From positions 186,001-250,000 of the forward strand of contig NZ_CAJYGQ010000005.1 of assembly GCF_913773635.1 (NCBI RefSeq): 64,000 nt of DNA. The letters run 5' to 3'. The notes beneath the pieces were generated by a model. That model was not told where the DNA came from, ran no database searches, and worked only from the letters and a program-made list of their open reading frames with translations. Of this stretch, positions 1 through 8,960 are shown one piece after another. The translations under genes and the position numbers were made by a program. Each line of letters opens with the position of its first letter. Position 1 is the stretch's first letter. This stretch comes from an uncultured Mucilaginibacter sp. GTDB lineage: Bacteria > Bacteroidota > Bacteroidia > Sphingobacteriales > Sphingobacteriaceae.

Positions 1-437
1 CCGTCCTCGTCCAAAATTACATTGCGGGGTATTGATTGCGTTGCAAACAAGCTGAATATGGCACGGCTTTCATCGGGTAAAATATTGAAAGTGTATTTGT
101 TGCTCTCTTTAAACGGAAGTACTTTCTCCCAGCCTTCCTGCCGGGCAAATGCCATTAAAGCAAACTTAGGATTGTCTTTATATTTTTCCCATATTTCTTT
201 TTGCACCCGCGGAAATTCCTGCCTGCATGGCGGGCACCAAGTAGCAAAAAAGTTTAACATTACTATTTTGCCCTTGTAATCATTAATAGATGCTGTTTTG
301 TCTTTTTTTAGTTTAAACTCAAAAGCTGGAACCTGCTGCCCAATTTTGGTTAGGGTGGTTGCATCTGTTGCAGCGTCCTGAGCTTTGGAAACAAAAGCTG
401 TCATTCCTAAAACAAGGAACATTAAAATGTTTTTCAT
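1..437 (-). CDS. TlpA-family thioredoxin-like protein (C-terminal part missing)
   Basis: Exported thiol-disulfide oxidoreductase of the TlpA/ResA type, probably keeping periplasmic or membrane cysteines reduced. The first 20 or so residues form a signal peptide ending in a KAQ-type site typical of Bacteroidota. The redox motif WCPPC lies at residues 67-71 in a context (MLNFFATWCPPCRQEFP) that is standard for the family, and the proline-containing stretch SIPRNVILDEDG near the window edge corresponds to the cis-Pro loop. The reading frame is open to base 1, so the C-terminus lies outside the window. It is followed upstream on the same strand by the YkuK gene with 74 bp between. The substrate cannot be told from sequence; the family call is firm. 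Confidence 0.9.
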   Translation of the reverse strand, partial: MKNILMFLVLGMTAFVSKAQDAATDATTLTKIGQQVPAFEFKLKKDKTASINDYKGKIVMLNFFATWCPPCRQEFPRVQKEIWEKYKDNPKFALMAFARQEGWEKVLPFKESNKYTFNILPDESRAIFSLFATQSIPRNVILDED

Positions 438-511
438 AAGTGAATTCAATTATTCAATCAACTAAAATAGTTAAAAGTACACTAGATTAGTAGATTTAAT
501 TTAAATGAGCG

Positions 512-985
512 CTATTGCACCATTTTGTTAGCGCAATACGAACTGGCAAAGGCCTCGGGTTTGGCTTTAAATACAAAGCCCATGCTCAGTATATAACCCA
601 TGGCCTCGTGCAGCGCCTGGTTTGATTTAAACATAGGGTTGGTGTTAATATCGGCATGCACTTCTAAATCAACATCGTACAAATCAAGTAAGTCGCACAG
701 GTGGTAGGCAATGTCAATTGATTTTTGAACCTCATTTAACATTCGCTCTTTGATGCTCATTTTTTTGGTGGTGCGCTCCTGATGTATGAACATAAAGCCA
801 CCGCGCTGCTCCCTCAAAAATACAATTACGGTAGCAAAGTCGGTTATCTCACCTTTCACCTGCGAGTCTGTACCAATGCAAACCTTAAGTTTGTTGCCAA
901 GTGCGCTTTCGCGCTCAATGGCGTGCTCAACTTCTTCAATAATGGGTGTGCGCAGTACTTCACCGCTAAATTTTCTCCAGGTCAT
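512..985 (-). CDS. YkuK family (DUF458) RNase H-like protein
   Basis: A 157-residue soluble protein whose sequence fits the YkuK/DUF458 family, predicted to have an RNase H-like fold. The supporting stretches are VCIGTDSQVKG near residue 35 (an acidic residue on the first strand of the fold), the charged ERTTKKMSIKERM segment, and a C-terminal part with VHADINTNPMFKSN, which supplies further conserved acidic residues. The length matches the family. No biochemical role is established for this family that I can name with confidence; nuclease activity is an inference from fold. The start codon is preceded by an AT-rich stretch without a clear Bacteroidota promoter, and the M13 peptidase gene diverges from it. 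Confidence 0.85.
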   Translation of the reverse strand: MTWRKFSGEVLRTPIIEEVEHAIERESALGNKLKVCIGTDSQVKGEITDFATVIVFLREQRGGFMFIHQERTTKKMSIKERMLNEVQKSIDIAYHLCDLLDLYDVDLEVHADINTNPMFKSNQALHEAMGYILSMGFVFKAKPEAFASSYCANKMVQ

Positions 986-1219
986 AAAATTTACGTTAGG
1001 TTAAAAATTTATTGATGACCTTTTTAGGGTCTATAAAAATAAGCGATACATATTCATATAAACGTAACGTATGTGTGATTTATTTGTTAACATTTAGTTG
1101 GTTATCAACAAATTGTGTGCGTGGTGTGGTGGCTTGACAACATCCACAGCTATATAGATTACTAAACAACTATTGTTTTATTGTAAGAGGTTATTCATCT
1201 TTAATGAAACTTTAACTTT

Positions 1220-3268
1220 ATGAAAATAAATAAATGGTTAATACTGGCTGCGCCTACACTGGCCGTAGCTGCCTGCAATCAACAGCCTAAGGATAAATCG
1301 GCAGAGGTGCCAAAGCGTACCGTGTTTTTTGATAAATCGGCCATGGATACAACCGTAAACCCAGGCGATAACTTTTTTGAATATGCCAGTGGCTCGTGGC
1401 TTAAAAAAACTAAAATCCCGGAAAGCCAATCGGGCTGGGGTTCGTTTTTTACTTTGTATGATGACAACCTCAAAAATTTAAACAAAATTTTGGTTGACAT
1501 ATCTAAGCAGGAGCACGATAAGGGAAGCAATGAGCAAAAGGTAGCTGATATGTATGCCAGTGGTATGGATACAGTGGCTATAGAAAAATTAGGCTACACA
1601 CCTTTAAAGCCAACCCTTGATAAGATTAAAAGCATAAAAGATTATAAAGAGCTAACCGCTTTTATGGCCGACAGCTATAAAGAGGGTGGAGGCTATATGA
1701 TGGGCCTTTATGTTGGCCCCGATGATAAAAACAGCACCAAAAACTTAGCTCAATTTTCGCAGGCAGGCTTAGGTATGCCCAACCGCGATTACTACTTTAA
1801 AACCGACTCGGCATCAGTTAGTATACGTAAAGCTTATGTAGATTACATAACCAAAATGTTTACGCTTACAGGTACAGATGCTGCTACTGCTGCAAAAAAT
1901 GCCGGTGACATATTAAAACTTGAAACTGAAATAGCTCAATCACATTCAACTCCGGTTGAACTGCGCGACCCTGTAAAAAACTATCATAAGTATACGGTAA
2001 ATCAATTACAGCAGCAGGTACCCGAAATTGATATTAAAGATGTTTTCAAACGCATGGGTTTTAGTACCGATACTATATTGGTTGGCCAGCCCAAATATTA
2101 TGTAGCATTGGGTAAGCTACTAAAAACACAACCTATTGAGGTTTGGAAAAACAAATTAAGCTTTATGGCTTTAAACAGCTGGTCTACTTATTTAAGCAAG
2201 CCATTCAGAGACGCAAGGTTTGACTTTTTTGGCCGTAAGCTTAACGGGCAAAAATCACAGCAGGAGCGTTGGAAAGCTATTGTTCAGGAAACTGACGACG
2301 ATTTAGGTGAACTGCTTGGCCAGTTATATGTAGAGAGGTACTTTCCTGCGGATGCTAAAAAGCGTATGCTTGGTTTGGTGAATAACCTACAGGATGTTTA
2401 CCGCGACCGCATACAAAAGCTTGACTGGATGGGTGATGAAACAAAGAAGAAAGCGGAAGATAAGCTGAACTCTTTTACTAAGAAAATAGGATACCCTGAT
2501 AAGTGGAAAAAGTATGATGATGTAGATATTAACCGGGGAGAGTTTTTTAAAAACGTGCAGGCGGCAGCTAAACATAACTACAAGGAAAAAATTGACCGGA
2601 TCAACAAAACTGTTGATAAAACAGAGTGGGGTATGACGCCGCCAACAGTTAATGCTTATTACAACCCAAGCTTTAACGAAATCGTTTTCCCGGCTGGTAT
2701 ACTGCAGTTCCCGTTCTTTGATAAAGATGCTGATGATGCGATCAATTATGGCGCCATTGGAGCCGTAATTGGCCATGAAATGACCCACGGTTTTGATGAT
2801 CAGGGCAGCCAGTATGATAAAGACGGAAATCTTAAAGTTTGGTGGACCAAAAATGATGAAACTAAATTTAAGGCAAAAACTGCCGCCATTGCCACTCAAT
2901 ATAGCGCTTACACAATTTTAGATAATCAGCATGTAAATGGTAACCTTACCTTAGGTGAAAACATTGCTGATAACGGTGGTGTGGCTATAGCTTACCAGGC
3001 ATTTAAAAATACCCCTCAAGGCAAGGGGAATACCAAAATAGATGGTTTAACGCCTGATCAGCGCTTCTTTTTAGCTTACGCACAAGTATGGCGCATTAAA
3101 AGCCGCGACGAATCATTAAGAATGCGATTAAGCGTTGACCCGCACTCGCCTGAAATGTACCGCGTAAATGGTCCGTTGAGTAATATTGATGCATGGTACA
3201 AAGCATTCAACATTAAACCGGGCGATAAGCTTTATAAGCCTGAGGACAAGAGGATAAAAATATGGTAG
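1220..3268 (+). CDS. M13 family zinc metallopeptidase (neprilysin/PepO-like), lipoprotein
   Basis: A 682-residue M13 endopeptidase, likely cleaving oligopeptides outside the cytoplasm. The N-terminus is a lipoprotein signal ending LAVAAC, so the mature protein is probably lipid-anchored at Cys19. The M13 N-terminal domain fills about residues 40-460 (PGDNFFEYASGSWLKK is the family's opening motif). The zinc site is GHEMTHGFDDQG near residue 518 (HExxH), with the downstream glutamate in GENIADNGG near 580, and NAYYNPSFNEIVFPAG just before. Length and motif order are those of intact family members. It stands alone, with a rho-independent terminator about 40 bp after the stop codon. The physiological substrate is unknown. 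Confidence 0.96.
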   Translation: MKINKWLILAAPTLAVAACNQQPKDKSAEVPKRTVFFDKSAMDTTVNPGDNFFEYASGSWLKKTKIPESQSGWGSFFTLYDDNLKNLNKILVDISKQEHDKGSNEQKVADMYASGMDTVAIEKLGYTPLKPTLDKIKSIKDYKELTAFMADSYKEGGGYMMGLYVGPDDKNSTKNLAQFSQAGLGMPNRDYYFKTDSASVSIRKAYVDYITKMFTLTGTDAATAAKNAGDILKLETEIAQSHSTPVELRDPVKNYHKYTVNQLQQQVPEIDIKDVFKRMGFSTDTILVGQPKYYVALGKLLKTQPIEVWKNKLSFMALNSWSTYLSKPFRDARFDFFGRKLNGQKSQQERWKAIVQETDDDLGELLGQLYVERYFPADAKKRMLGLVNNLQDVYRDRIQKLDWMGDETKKKAEDKLNSFTKKIGYPDKWKKYDDVDINRGEFFKNVQAAAKHNYKEKIDRINKTVDKTEWGMTPPTVNAYYNPSFNEIVFPAGILQFPFFDKDADDAINYGAIGAVIGHEMTHGFDDQGSQYDKDGNLKVWWTKNDETKFKAKTAAIATQYSAYTILDNQHVNGNLTLGENIADNGGVAIAYQAFKNTPQGKGNTKIDGLTPDQRFFLAYAQVWRIKSRDESLRMRLSVDPHSPEMYRVNGPLSNIDAWYKAFNIKPGDKLYKPEDKRIKIW

Positions 3269-3309
3269 TTCATTATTTTTAAACTATTGGTCTTTTATGC
3301 ACGTATAAT

Positions 3310-3340
3310 AAAGCAGCCAGAAATTATTCCGGCTGCTTTG
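3310..3340 (+). terminator. Rho-independent terminator after the M13 peptidase
   Basis: Nine-base arms AAAGCAGCC and GGCTGCTTT enclose a 12-base loop about 40 bp downstream of the peptidase stop codon. The 3' arm runs into TTTGG rather than a long T tract, so efficiency is uncertain. Confidence 0.65.
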
Positions 3341-3427
3341 GTTATAAGATAGTTTTAAATGGCGCTAATCATTAGTTACTATGCTTTACTCTTTACTAGC
3401 AGATTATAGTAACGAATGTAAGAAGTA

Positions 3428-3580
3428 ATGAAAAATAGAAGTCTTTGCGTAGCGATAAGCTGCTTTTTGCTGCTGAGCAGCTGCTCATTGTTTAACCGCA
3501 ACCCTAACACGGCTCAACGAGGTAAGCGTTTTCCGCATGATAGTGATAAGCCTAAACAAGAGAAGAAGGAAAAGCAATGA
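3428..3580 (+). CDS. Small lipoprotein, 50 residues, unknown function
   Basis: A 50-residue reading frame begins MKNRSLCVAISCFLLLSSC, a good lipoprotein signal with the lipobox LSSC, so the mature form would be a lipidated peptide of only about 32 residues. The mature part is hydrophilic and ends in a lysine/glutamate-rich tail (KPKQEKKEKQ). It lies between a terminator at its 5' side and a perfect bidirectional terminator directly after its stop codon, which supports a real transcription unit. I do not recognise a family. Small lysine-rich lipoproteins of this kind are common in Bacteroidota and are often missed because of their length. Confidence 0.7.
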   Translation: MKNRSLCVAISCFLLLSSCSLFNRNPNTAQRGKRFPHDSDKPKQEKKEKQ

Positions 3581-3596
3581 TGATAAATGAATTGCA

Positions 3597-3652
3597 AATT
3601 ATATAAACAAAAAACGCCGGGAATATCCCCGGCGTTTTTTGTTTATATAATT
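3597..3652. terminator. Bidirectional terminator, perfect 25-bp inverted repeat
   Basis: Two 25-base arms (3597-3621 and 3628-3652) are exact reverse complements around a 6-base loop. The stem core is ACGCCGGG/CCCGGCGT with A-rich 5' and T-rich 3' flanks, so either strand gives a GC hairpin followed by a U run. It sits between the stop codons of the convergent small lipoprotein gene and the GT117 gene and can serve both. Confidence 0.9.
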
Positions 3653-3659
3653 TATAGTT

Positions 3660-6600
3660 TTACTGGCCTCCCAGTACATTGCCAAACTTGCTTTCGTAAC
3701 CTTTAAAGCGGGCTGCAAGCGTTTTATTCAGCGCTGTTTCATGATAGGTTTCAGTTAACTGCATCAAGCCGTTAAGCATGTACATGCCTAACTGTATATC
3801 GCGTTGGCTAAGCTGTCCGTTGCTGTTTTGCAGCACGTTGTAGTTATAGTCAAGCGAGTTTTTAATAAAGTCATCTAACTGGTTAGTCCATTTGTTGGCT
3901 AATTGGGTTTGCCCTAGTTGATACGCATTCTGAACCAAGTAAAACTTGCGTAACGCAATTTCTCCAAATTGAATATTATCAGGCATTACCTCTTCGTAGC
4001 GTTTCAATGCTTTTATGGCCAAATCGTTGTGTCCTTCTTTTTGAAGGTTAGCTATCATGCTGTTGAATTGCTTTTGTATAATTGGGAAGAACATGGTAAC
4101 TGATTCATGATCCAGGTATTTAGCCGTTTTCATGTTACCCCACTTGTACTTGGTCATCATGTTATTGTACATAATCAGGGTATTAGTTGGCTCAGGTGCG
4201 TTAGCGGCGGTATCAGGCTTAAGTGGTTGCAGGTGATATGCAAAACCTTCGTCATGCATGTACTTGTCAAGTCCCATCATATTCTCGTTACCAACGGTTA
4301 TCGCAAAGTAAATTGGGCGTTTCCAATTATTATGCGCCAATAAATCTATCAGGGCAAGGTTATCTTTAGTAACATAGTTTGAATTGAACTTCCACTCCAT
4401 GGCAGGCACTATCTGATCTTTTTGGTTAGCCGGAACAGTACCTGACTTAATTACCTGATCGGCATCAATAGTAAGCTTGAATTGTTTAGTAGGTAAATAA
4501 TTCATGCGGGTGCCGCTGTCATATTCAACCATTGCTTCAGGTTTGTCTGATGTTATGAAGTCAAAAACTTCCTTCAATTCTACAGTGTCTTTAATATCCA
4601 TTTGATCGCTGTAGTAAATGATATCACGTATACCTGCTGCAAATTTTTCATTAGGCATGCTTAACGGCAGCGGCTCCGAATCATTCATTTTTTGCTTCAT
4701 CTGGCGTATATACCAGTCGGTACCTAATAGGCTCAGGTTCACAATGCGCACATCAGGCCTTACACCTTCTACCTCTTGTGCATACCATAATGGGTAAGTG
4801 TCGTTATCACCATAGGTAAATAAAATAGCGTTAGGTGCACATGAGTTAAGATAGTTACAAGCCATATCATGCGGCGTCATTTTGGTTGATCTGTCATGAT
4901 CATCCCACTCTTGGAAAGCCATTAAAACAGGCACGGCCAGTAAACAAACCGTAGTGGCTATAATTCCTGCTGTTTTGCGGTTTAACGCTTTGCTAATCAA
5001 ATCGGCAACAAACAAAACGCCTAAGCCAATCCATATAGCAAAAACATAAAACGAACCTACGTAAGCGTAGTCGCGTTCGCGGGGTTGCAATGGGTTTTGG
5101 TTAAGGTATAATACAATGGCTAAACCGGTAAAGAAGAATAGCACGGCCACAACACCGGCATCGCGTTTGCCATTGGTGAAGTGATAAATTAAGCCCAATA
5201 CGCCCAAAATAAACGGAAGCGCATATAAACGGTTATAAGCCTTACTTTCGGTAACGCTGTAAGGTAGTTGCTTGCCAAAGTTAAGGCCGCTCGTCCAGTT
5301 ACCATCTAATCCGTTGCTGTCATTCTGGCCATCCATATCGTTACTGCGGCCCCAAAAGTTCCACAAAAAGTAACGGTTATACATTTGCTGTATTTGCCAG
5401 CTAAAGAAGAAGCCCAGGTTGTGCTTCATGGTTGGAGTCTCCTCCGGACTCATTTGCAGCCAGTCGCGGTAAAAGCCGGCCTTACGGGCATCAGAGTCAA
5501 ATATGCGTGGAAACAGAGTATTGTGATCGTATTTTGTTTTAAGCTTTTTACCTGCAACTTCGTATTTGGTAGCACCACGGCGGTAAATGGTAGCACCATC
5601 AGTTTGCTCAACGGGCTTACCATCAAAATACTGACCATATAACAAAGGTGTTTCGCCGTACTGATCACGGTTGAGATAGCTATTAAGTGCAAAGGCATCC
5701 TGCGGATCACTGTTATTTAAGTTGGTGCCTGCTTTTGCTCTAACCACAATCATTACAAAAGAGCTGTAGCCTAACAGTATGAACACGGTACATATAAGTA
5801 CCATATTTAACGAGTAACGCTTTTCGCGTACTTTTAAAACGTACTCTAAAATTGCTAATACAACGCCTGCAGCAATAAAGCCTGCTATGCCCCCGCTTAT
5901 GGTAAGTGCTATAACAAAACAGGCAACGGCAGTAATAAGGGCAGCAAACGATGTAGTTACAGAGTAGAAAATACCTGCAATAAGCGTTGCAATGACTAAC
6001 AGGTAGAATATGATTGCCCCGCTGTTGAAGCTGAAACCAAACTGGTTTACAAACAATAAATCGGCGTAAGCTGCACCTTTAACGGTGTATTGAATAAGGC
6101 CCCATAGTACTAAACCTAATACAACTATACCAATAACAAATGCCCATATGATACCTGCGGTTGTAACGTTTTTTGCCCTGCGGAAGTAAAATATAAGTGC
6201 AATAACCGGAATAACCAATAAGTTCAACAAGTGAACGCCTATTGATAAACCCATAATGTAGGCTATGAAAATTATCCAGCGGTCAGCATACGGCTCATCT
6301 GCGTGTGCATCAAACTTTAAAATTGCCCAAAACACAATTGCGGTACATAATGATGATTGTGCATACACCTCTGACTCTACGGCCGAAAACCAAAAAGTAT
6401 CTGAAAATGTATAAGCCAGCGCGCCAACCAGGCCTGCTCCAATAATGAGTATGGTATTGGTAGTGTTCAGGTCTTCGGCTTTCTTTACCAAAATCTTTTT
6501 GGCAAGCATGGTAATGCTCCAAAACAGAAATAGTATGGTAGCAGCACTTGACAGGGCCGAGGCCATGTTGGTCCAGTAAGCTACCTTAGTAACATCACCA

Positions 6601-6803
6601 AATGATAGCAGCGAAAATGCTTTGCCAATCATGGTAAACAGGGGTGCACCTGGTTGGTGAGCTACCTGCAAGCGATATATACAGGCAATAAACTCGCCGC
6701 AATCCCAAAAACTGGTTGATGGTTCAAGCGTGAGCGTATAGGTAACGGCAGCAATTAAAAAGGTAAGCCAACCGAACAGGTTATTGGTTTTGGTAAAGTT
6801 CAT
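3660..6803 (-). CDS. GT117 family (DUF2723) membrane glycosyltransferase
   Basis: A polytopic membrane protein of 1047 residues from the start chosen here. The N-terminal segment NNLFGWLTFLIAAVTYTLTLEPSTSFWDCGEFIA is the hallmark of DUF2723 (GT117, related to eukaryotic TMEM260); FWDCGEF carries the acidic residues expected of a GT-C type transferase using a lipid-linked sugar donor. Around a dozen hydrophobic segments fill roughly residues 10-640, with QNPLQPRERDYAYVGSFYVFAIW conserved; a soluble C-terminal third follows, ending in TPR-like helices. A longer start at 6863 would add 20 residues in a non-conserved stretch; I prefer the internal Met (MNFTKTNN) because homologues begin there. 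Protein O-mannosylation is the role suggested by TMEM260, which is inference here. Confidence 0.88.
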   Translation of the reverse strand: MNFTKTNNLFGWLTFLIAAVTYTLTLEPSTSFWDCGEFIACIYRLQVAHQPGAPLFTMIGKAFSLLSFGDVTKVAYWTNMASALSSAATILFLFWSITMLAKKILVKKAEDLNTTNTILIIGAGLVGALAYTFSDTFWFSAVESEVYAQSSLCTAIVFWAILKFDAHADEPYADRWIIFIAYIMGLSIGVHLLNLLVIPVIALIFYFRRAKNVTTAGIIWAFVIGIVVLGLVLWGLIQYTVKGAAYADLLFVNQFGFSFNSGAIIFYLLVIATLIAGIFYSVTTSFAALITAVACFVIALTISGGIAGFIAAGVVLAILEYVLKVREKRYSLNMVLICTVFILLGYSSFVMIVVRAKAGTNLNNSDPQDAFALNSYLNRDQYGETPLLYGQYFDGKPVEQTDGATIYRRGATKYEVAGKKLKTKYDHNTLFPRIFDSDARKAGFYRDWLQMSPEETPTMKHNLGFFFSWQIQQMYNRYFLWNFWGRSNDMDGQNDSNGLDGNWTSGLNFGKQLPYSVTESKAYNRLYALPFILGVLGLIYHFTNGKRDAGVVAVLFFFTGLAIVLYLNQNPLQPRERDYAYVGSFYVFAIWIGLGVLFVADLISKALNRKTAGIIATTVCLLAVPVLMAFQEWDDHDRSTKMTPHDMACNYLNSCAPNAILFTYGDNDTYPLWYAQEVEGVRPDVRIVNLSLLGTDWYIRQMKQKMNDSEPLPLSMPNEKFAAGIRDIIYYSDQMDIKDTVELKEVFDFITSDKPEAMVEYDSGTRMNYLPTKQFKLTIDADQVIKSGTVPANQKDQIVPAMEWKFNSNYVTKDNLALIDLLAHNNWKRPIYFAITVGNENMMGLDKYMHDEGFAYHLQPLKPDTAANAPEPTNTLIMYNNMMTKYKWGNMKTAKYLDHESVTMFFPIIQKQFNSMIANLQKEGHNDLAIKALKRYEEVMPDNIQFGEIALRKFYLVQNAYQLGQTQLANKWTNQLDDFIKNSLDYNYNVLQNSNGQLSQRDIQLGMYMLNGLMQLTETYHETALNKTLAARFKGYESKFGNVLGGQ

Positions 6804-6951
6804 ATTCAAATTATCAGAATTTGAGTTACTGTTTAAGCCGACGAAATTAAGAAAACTATGCACACCTTGGGTTAATTAGTTGTGCTTTAACATAATTTTA
6901 ACAGCTTAAACGCACTACTGAGCCGATTGAGAAAAATTTTTTTAAAAAATA

Positions 6952-6982
6952 TTTGCGCCTTCAAAAAAACGCCTTACATTTG
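6952..6982 (+). promoter_or_regulatory. Bacteroidota sigma-A promoter of tRNA-Gln
   Basis: TTTG at 6952-6955 and TACATTTG at 6975-6982 are separated by 19 bp. This is an exact match to the Bacteroidota vegetative consensus (TTTG, about 19 bp, TAnnTTTG). It predicts a transcript start near 6989, about 34 bases ahead of the tRNA. Confidence 0.85.
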
Positions 6983-6988
6983 CATTCG

Positions 6989-7022
6989 ATTTCGGAAGAG
7001 GATAACAATTTCGAAAGAGGAT
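6989..7022 (+). repeat. Tandem 15-bp repeat forming the pre-tRNA leader
   Basis: ATTTCGGAAGAGGAT (6989-7003) and ATTTCGAAAGAGGAT (7008-7022) differ at one base and lie at a 19-bp period. The first copy starts at the predicted transcript start and the second ends exactly at the 5' base of the tRNA, so together they make up the whole leader. Confidence 0.8.
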
Positions 7023-7093
7023 TGTCCGATAGTATAAAGGTAGTACGACGGTTTTTGGTACCGTTTGTCTTGGTTCGAATCCAGGTCGGACAA
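7023..7093 (+). tRNA. tRNA-Gln (anticodon TTG)
   Basis: The 71-base sequence folds as a tRNA: acceptor TGTCCGA (7023-7029) pairs with TCGGACA (7086-7092), the anticodon stem ACGGT/ACCGT encloses a 7-base loop TTTTGGT with anticodon TTG, and the T arm contains GGTTCGAATCC. The discriminator base is A and CCA is not encoded. The weak first pair (T-A) is normal for glutamine tRNAs. Confidence 0.95.
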
Positions 7094-7099
7094 CACGAA

Positions 7100-7137
7100 G
7101 AAAATCGAATTTTGGAATACCGAAATTCGATTTTTTT
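7100..7137 (+). terminator. Terminator after tRNA-Gln
   Basis: An inverted repeat (AAAATCGAATTT with GG, then CC with AAATTCGATTTT) runs into seven T residues directly after the tRNA. The stem is AT-rich but long. Confidence 0.75.
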
Positions 7138-7260
7138 CATTTTAAGTCGTTGTTATTTGTCTTTGCTACAATTAATACTGTTGGCGGGCAAAGTATCCCG
7201 GCTCAATTTTGTGATAATAACATCAGGCAAAAACCTGATAAAATCCGAAATAACAATAAA

Positions 7261-8205
7261 ATGCCTTTACAATTCAATCCGGTTAAATTGTTTGCAGGTT
7301 CGGGCACAACCGATCTGGCTGAAAAAATTGCCAAGGTTTATGGCCGCGAATTAGGCGATTTGACGTTATCGCGCTTTAGCGATGGTGAGTTTCAGCCGTA
7401 CATCAATGAGTCGGTTCGCGGTTGCGATGTGTTTTTCATCCAATCAACCAATCCTCCAACTGATAATTTAATGGAATTGCTTATGATGGTTGATGCTGCA
7501 CGCAGGGCATCGGCACATTATGTAACAGCTGTTATTCCGTATTTTGGTTTAGCTCGTCAGGATCGTAAAGATAAACCACGTGTTGCTATTGGTGCTAAAC
7601 TGGCTGCCAATTTGCTGACTGCAGCAGGTGTTAACCGTGTAATGACCATGGATTTGCACGCGGCGCAGATACAAGGCTTTTTTGACATACCTGTAGATCA
7701 CTTAGATGCTTCAATCATTTTTGTGCCTTACATAAAAAGCCTAAACCTGCCTAACCTTACTATTGCATCGCCTGATATGGGCGGCTCTTACCGTGCACGT
7801 ACCTTCGCCAAGTTTTTTAACGCCGAGGTTGTAATTTGTGATAAGCGCCGTAAGCGTGCCAATGAAATTGAAAGCATGAGTGTTATTGGCGATGTAACCG
7901 GTCAAGACATAGTGCTTATTGATGACATTTGTGATACCGCCGGTACTTTAGCTAAAGCTGCAGGTTTAATTATGGAGCGTGGCGCTAACAGTGTTCGTGC
8001 GGTGTGTACACACCCATTGTTATCTGGCAAAGCTTACGAAACAATTGAAAATTCGGCTTTAACAGAGCTTATTGTTACTGATACTATTCCGCTTAAGCAG
8101 GAGTGCAGTAAAATTAAAGTATTGTCAACAGCAGAGTTATTTGGTAAAGCCATTGCTAACGTAAACGAGCATGGTTCAATAAGCCAGTTGTTTAAAATAG
8201 ACTAA
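7261..8205 (+). CDS. prs: Ribose-phosphate pyrophosphokinase (PRPP synthetase)
   Basis: Cytosolic enzyme making 5-phosphoribosyl 1-diphosphate from ribose 5-phosphate and ATP, the entry to nucleotide, histidine and tryptophan synthesis. The 314-residue product from ATG 7261 has FSDGE near residue 37, the ATP/metal region YFGLARQDRKDKPR with the catalytic histidine in MDLHAAQIQGFF, the PDMGGSYRAR stretch, and the PRPP-binding loop DDICDTAGTL at about 220-229. An upstream in-frame start at 7150 would add 37 residues not found in the family, so it was not used. The gene follows the tRNA-Gln terminator and is followed by rplY after 114 bp, a pairing often seen in this phylum. Confidence 0.97.
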   Translation: MPLQFNPVKLFAGSGTTDLAEKIAKVYGRELGDLTLSRFSDGEFQPYINESVRGCDVFFIQSTNPPTDNLMELLMMVDAARRASAHYVTAVIPYFGLARQDRKDKPRVAIGAKLAANLLTAAGVNRVMTMDLHAAQIQGFFDIPVDHLDASIIFVPYIKSLNLPNLTIASPDMGGSYRARTFAKFFNAEVVICDKRRKRANEIESMSVIGDVTGQDIVLIDDICDTAGTLAKAAGLIMERGANSVRAVCTHPLLSGKAYETIENSALTELIVTDTIPLKQECSKIKVLSTAELFGKAIANVNEHGSISQLFKID

Positions 8206-8319
8206 TTTAAGTGGCTTGTTTATGGTAATAACCCATAAACGGTAACTAAAATATAAAGAACTATGGTTCATGGTTAACAGGCTATGAGCTTTATAGAACA
8301 AACAATTTAAATTAAAAAA

Positions 8320-8898
8320 ATGAAATCATTTGCTATTAGCGGTTCTCTTAGAGAGAACGTAGGGAAACGCGATGCTAAAGAGCTACGTTACCAGGGATTA
8401 GTGCCTGCAGTATTGTACGGTGGCGCAACTCAAACTCACTTTTCTGTTTCGGCTGCCGAAATTAAAAGTGTAATTTTTACTCACGAAGTTCAGTTTATTG
8501 ATTTAGATATTGCTGGTACTAAAGCTCAGGCTATTATCAAGGATCTGCAGTTTCACCCATTAACTGGCGAAACGTTGCACATCGACTTTTTACAACTTGA
8601 CGAGGCTAAACCAGTAACTATCGAAATTCCAATTCGTTTAACCGGTACTTCACCTGGTGTTAAAATGGGTGGTAAATTAGTTCAAAAGCTACGTAAATTA
8701 CGTATTAAAGCTTTACCTAAAGATCACTTAGATACCATTGAAGTAAGCATCGAAGGTTTAGAAGTTGGTAAATCAGTTCGTGTTCGCGATATTCAAGTTG
8801 AAAACTTAACTATCACTAACACTCCTGAAGATACTATTTTATCAATCACTACTTCACGTGCTCTTCGTCAGGCTGAGCAAGAAGCAAGAGGTAAATAA
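8320..8898 (+). CDS. rplY: 50S ribosomal protein L25 (general stress protein Ctc type)
   Basis: A 192-residue long form of ribosomal protein L25, which binds 5S rRNA. The N-terminal L25 domain (MKSFAISGSLRENVGKRDAKELR, then LVPAVLYGG) covers roughly residues 1-90. The Ctc/TL5-type C-terminal domain (IEIPIRLTGTSPGVKMGGKLVQ) follows to about 180. The C-terminal tail is short and charged. It probably shares a transcript with prs, since no clear promoter separates them, and it ends at a strong terminator. Length and domains are normal. Confidence 0.97.
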   Translation: MKSFAISGSLRENVGKRDAKELRYQGLVPAVLYGGATQTHFSVSAAEIKSVIFTHEVQFIDLDIAGTKAQAIIKDLQFHPLTGETLHIDFLQLDEAKPVTIEIPIRLTGTSPGVKMGGKLVQKLRKLRIKALPKDHLDTIEVSIEGLEVGKSVRVRDIQVENLTITNTPEDTILSITTSRALRQAEQEARGK

Positions 8899-8920
8899 GC
8901 TCATTCATCAATTTTAAATT

Positions 8921-8960
8921 AAAGCAGCCGTTGGACCATAAATTCAACGGCTGCTTTGTT
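8921..8960 (+). terminator. Rho-independent terminator after rplY
   Basis: Thirteen-base arms (8921-8933 and 8945-8957) pair perfectly around an 11-base loop. The stem is AAAGCAGCCGTTG/CAACGGCTGCTTT. It lies 22 bp after the rplY stop codon. Confidence 0.9.

Noticed and set aside
2387..2899. A 170-codon open frame antisense to the M13 peptidase gene.
   Set aside because: It lies wholly inside a strongly conserved coding region, has a hydrophobic composition caused by antisense codons and no start signals.
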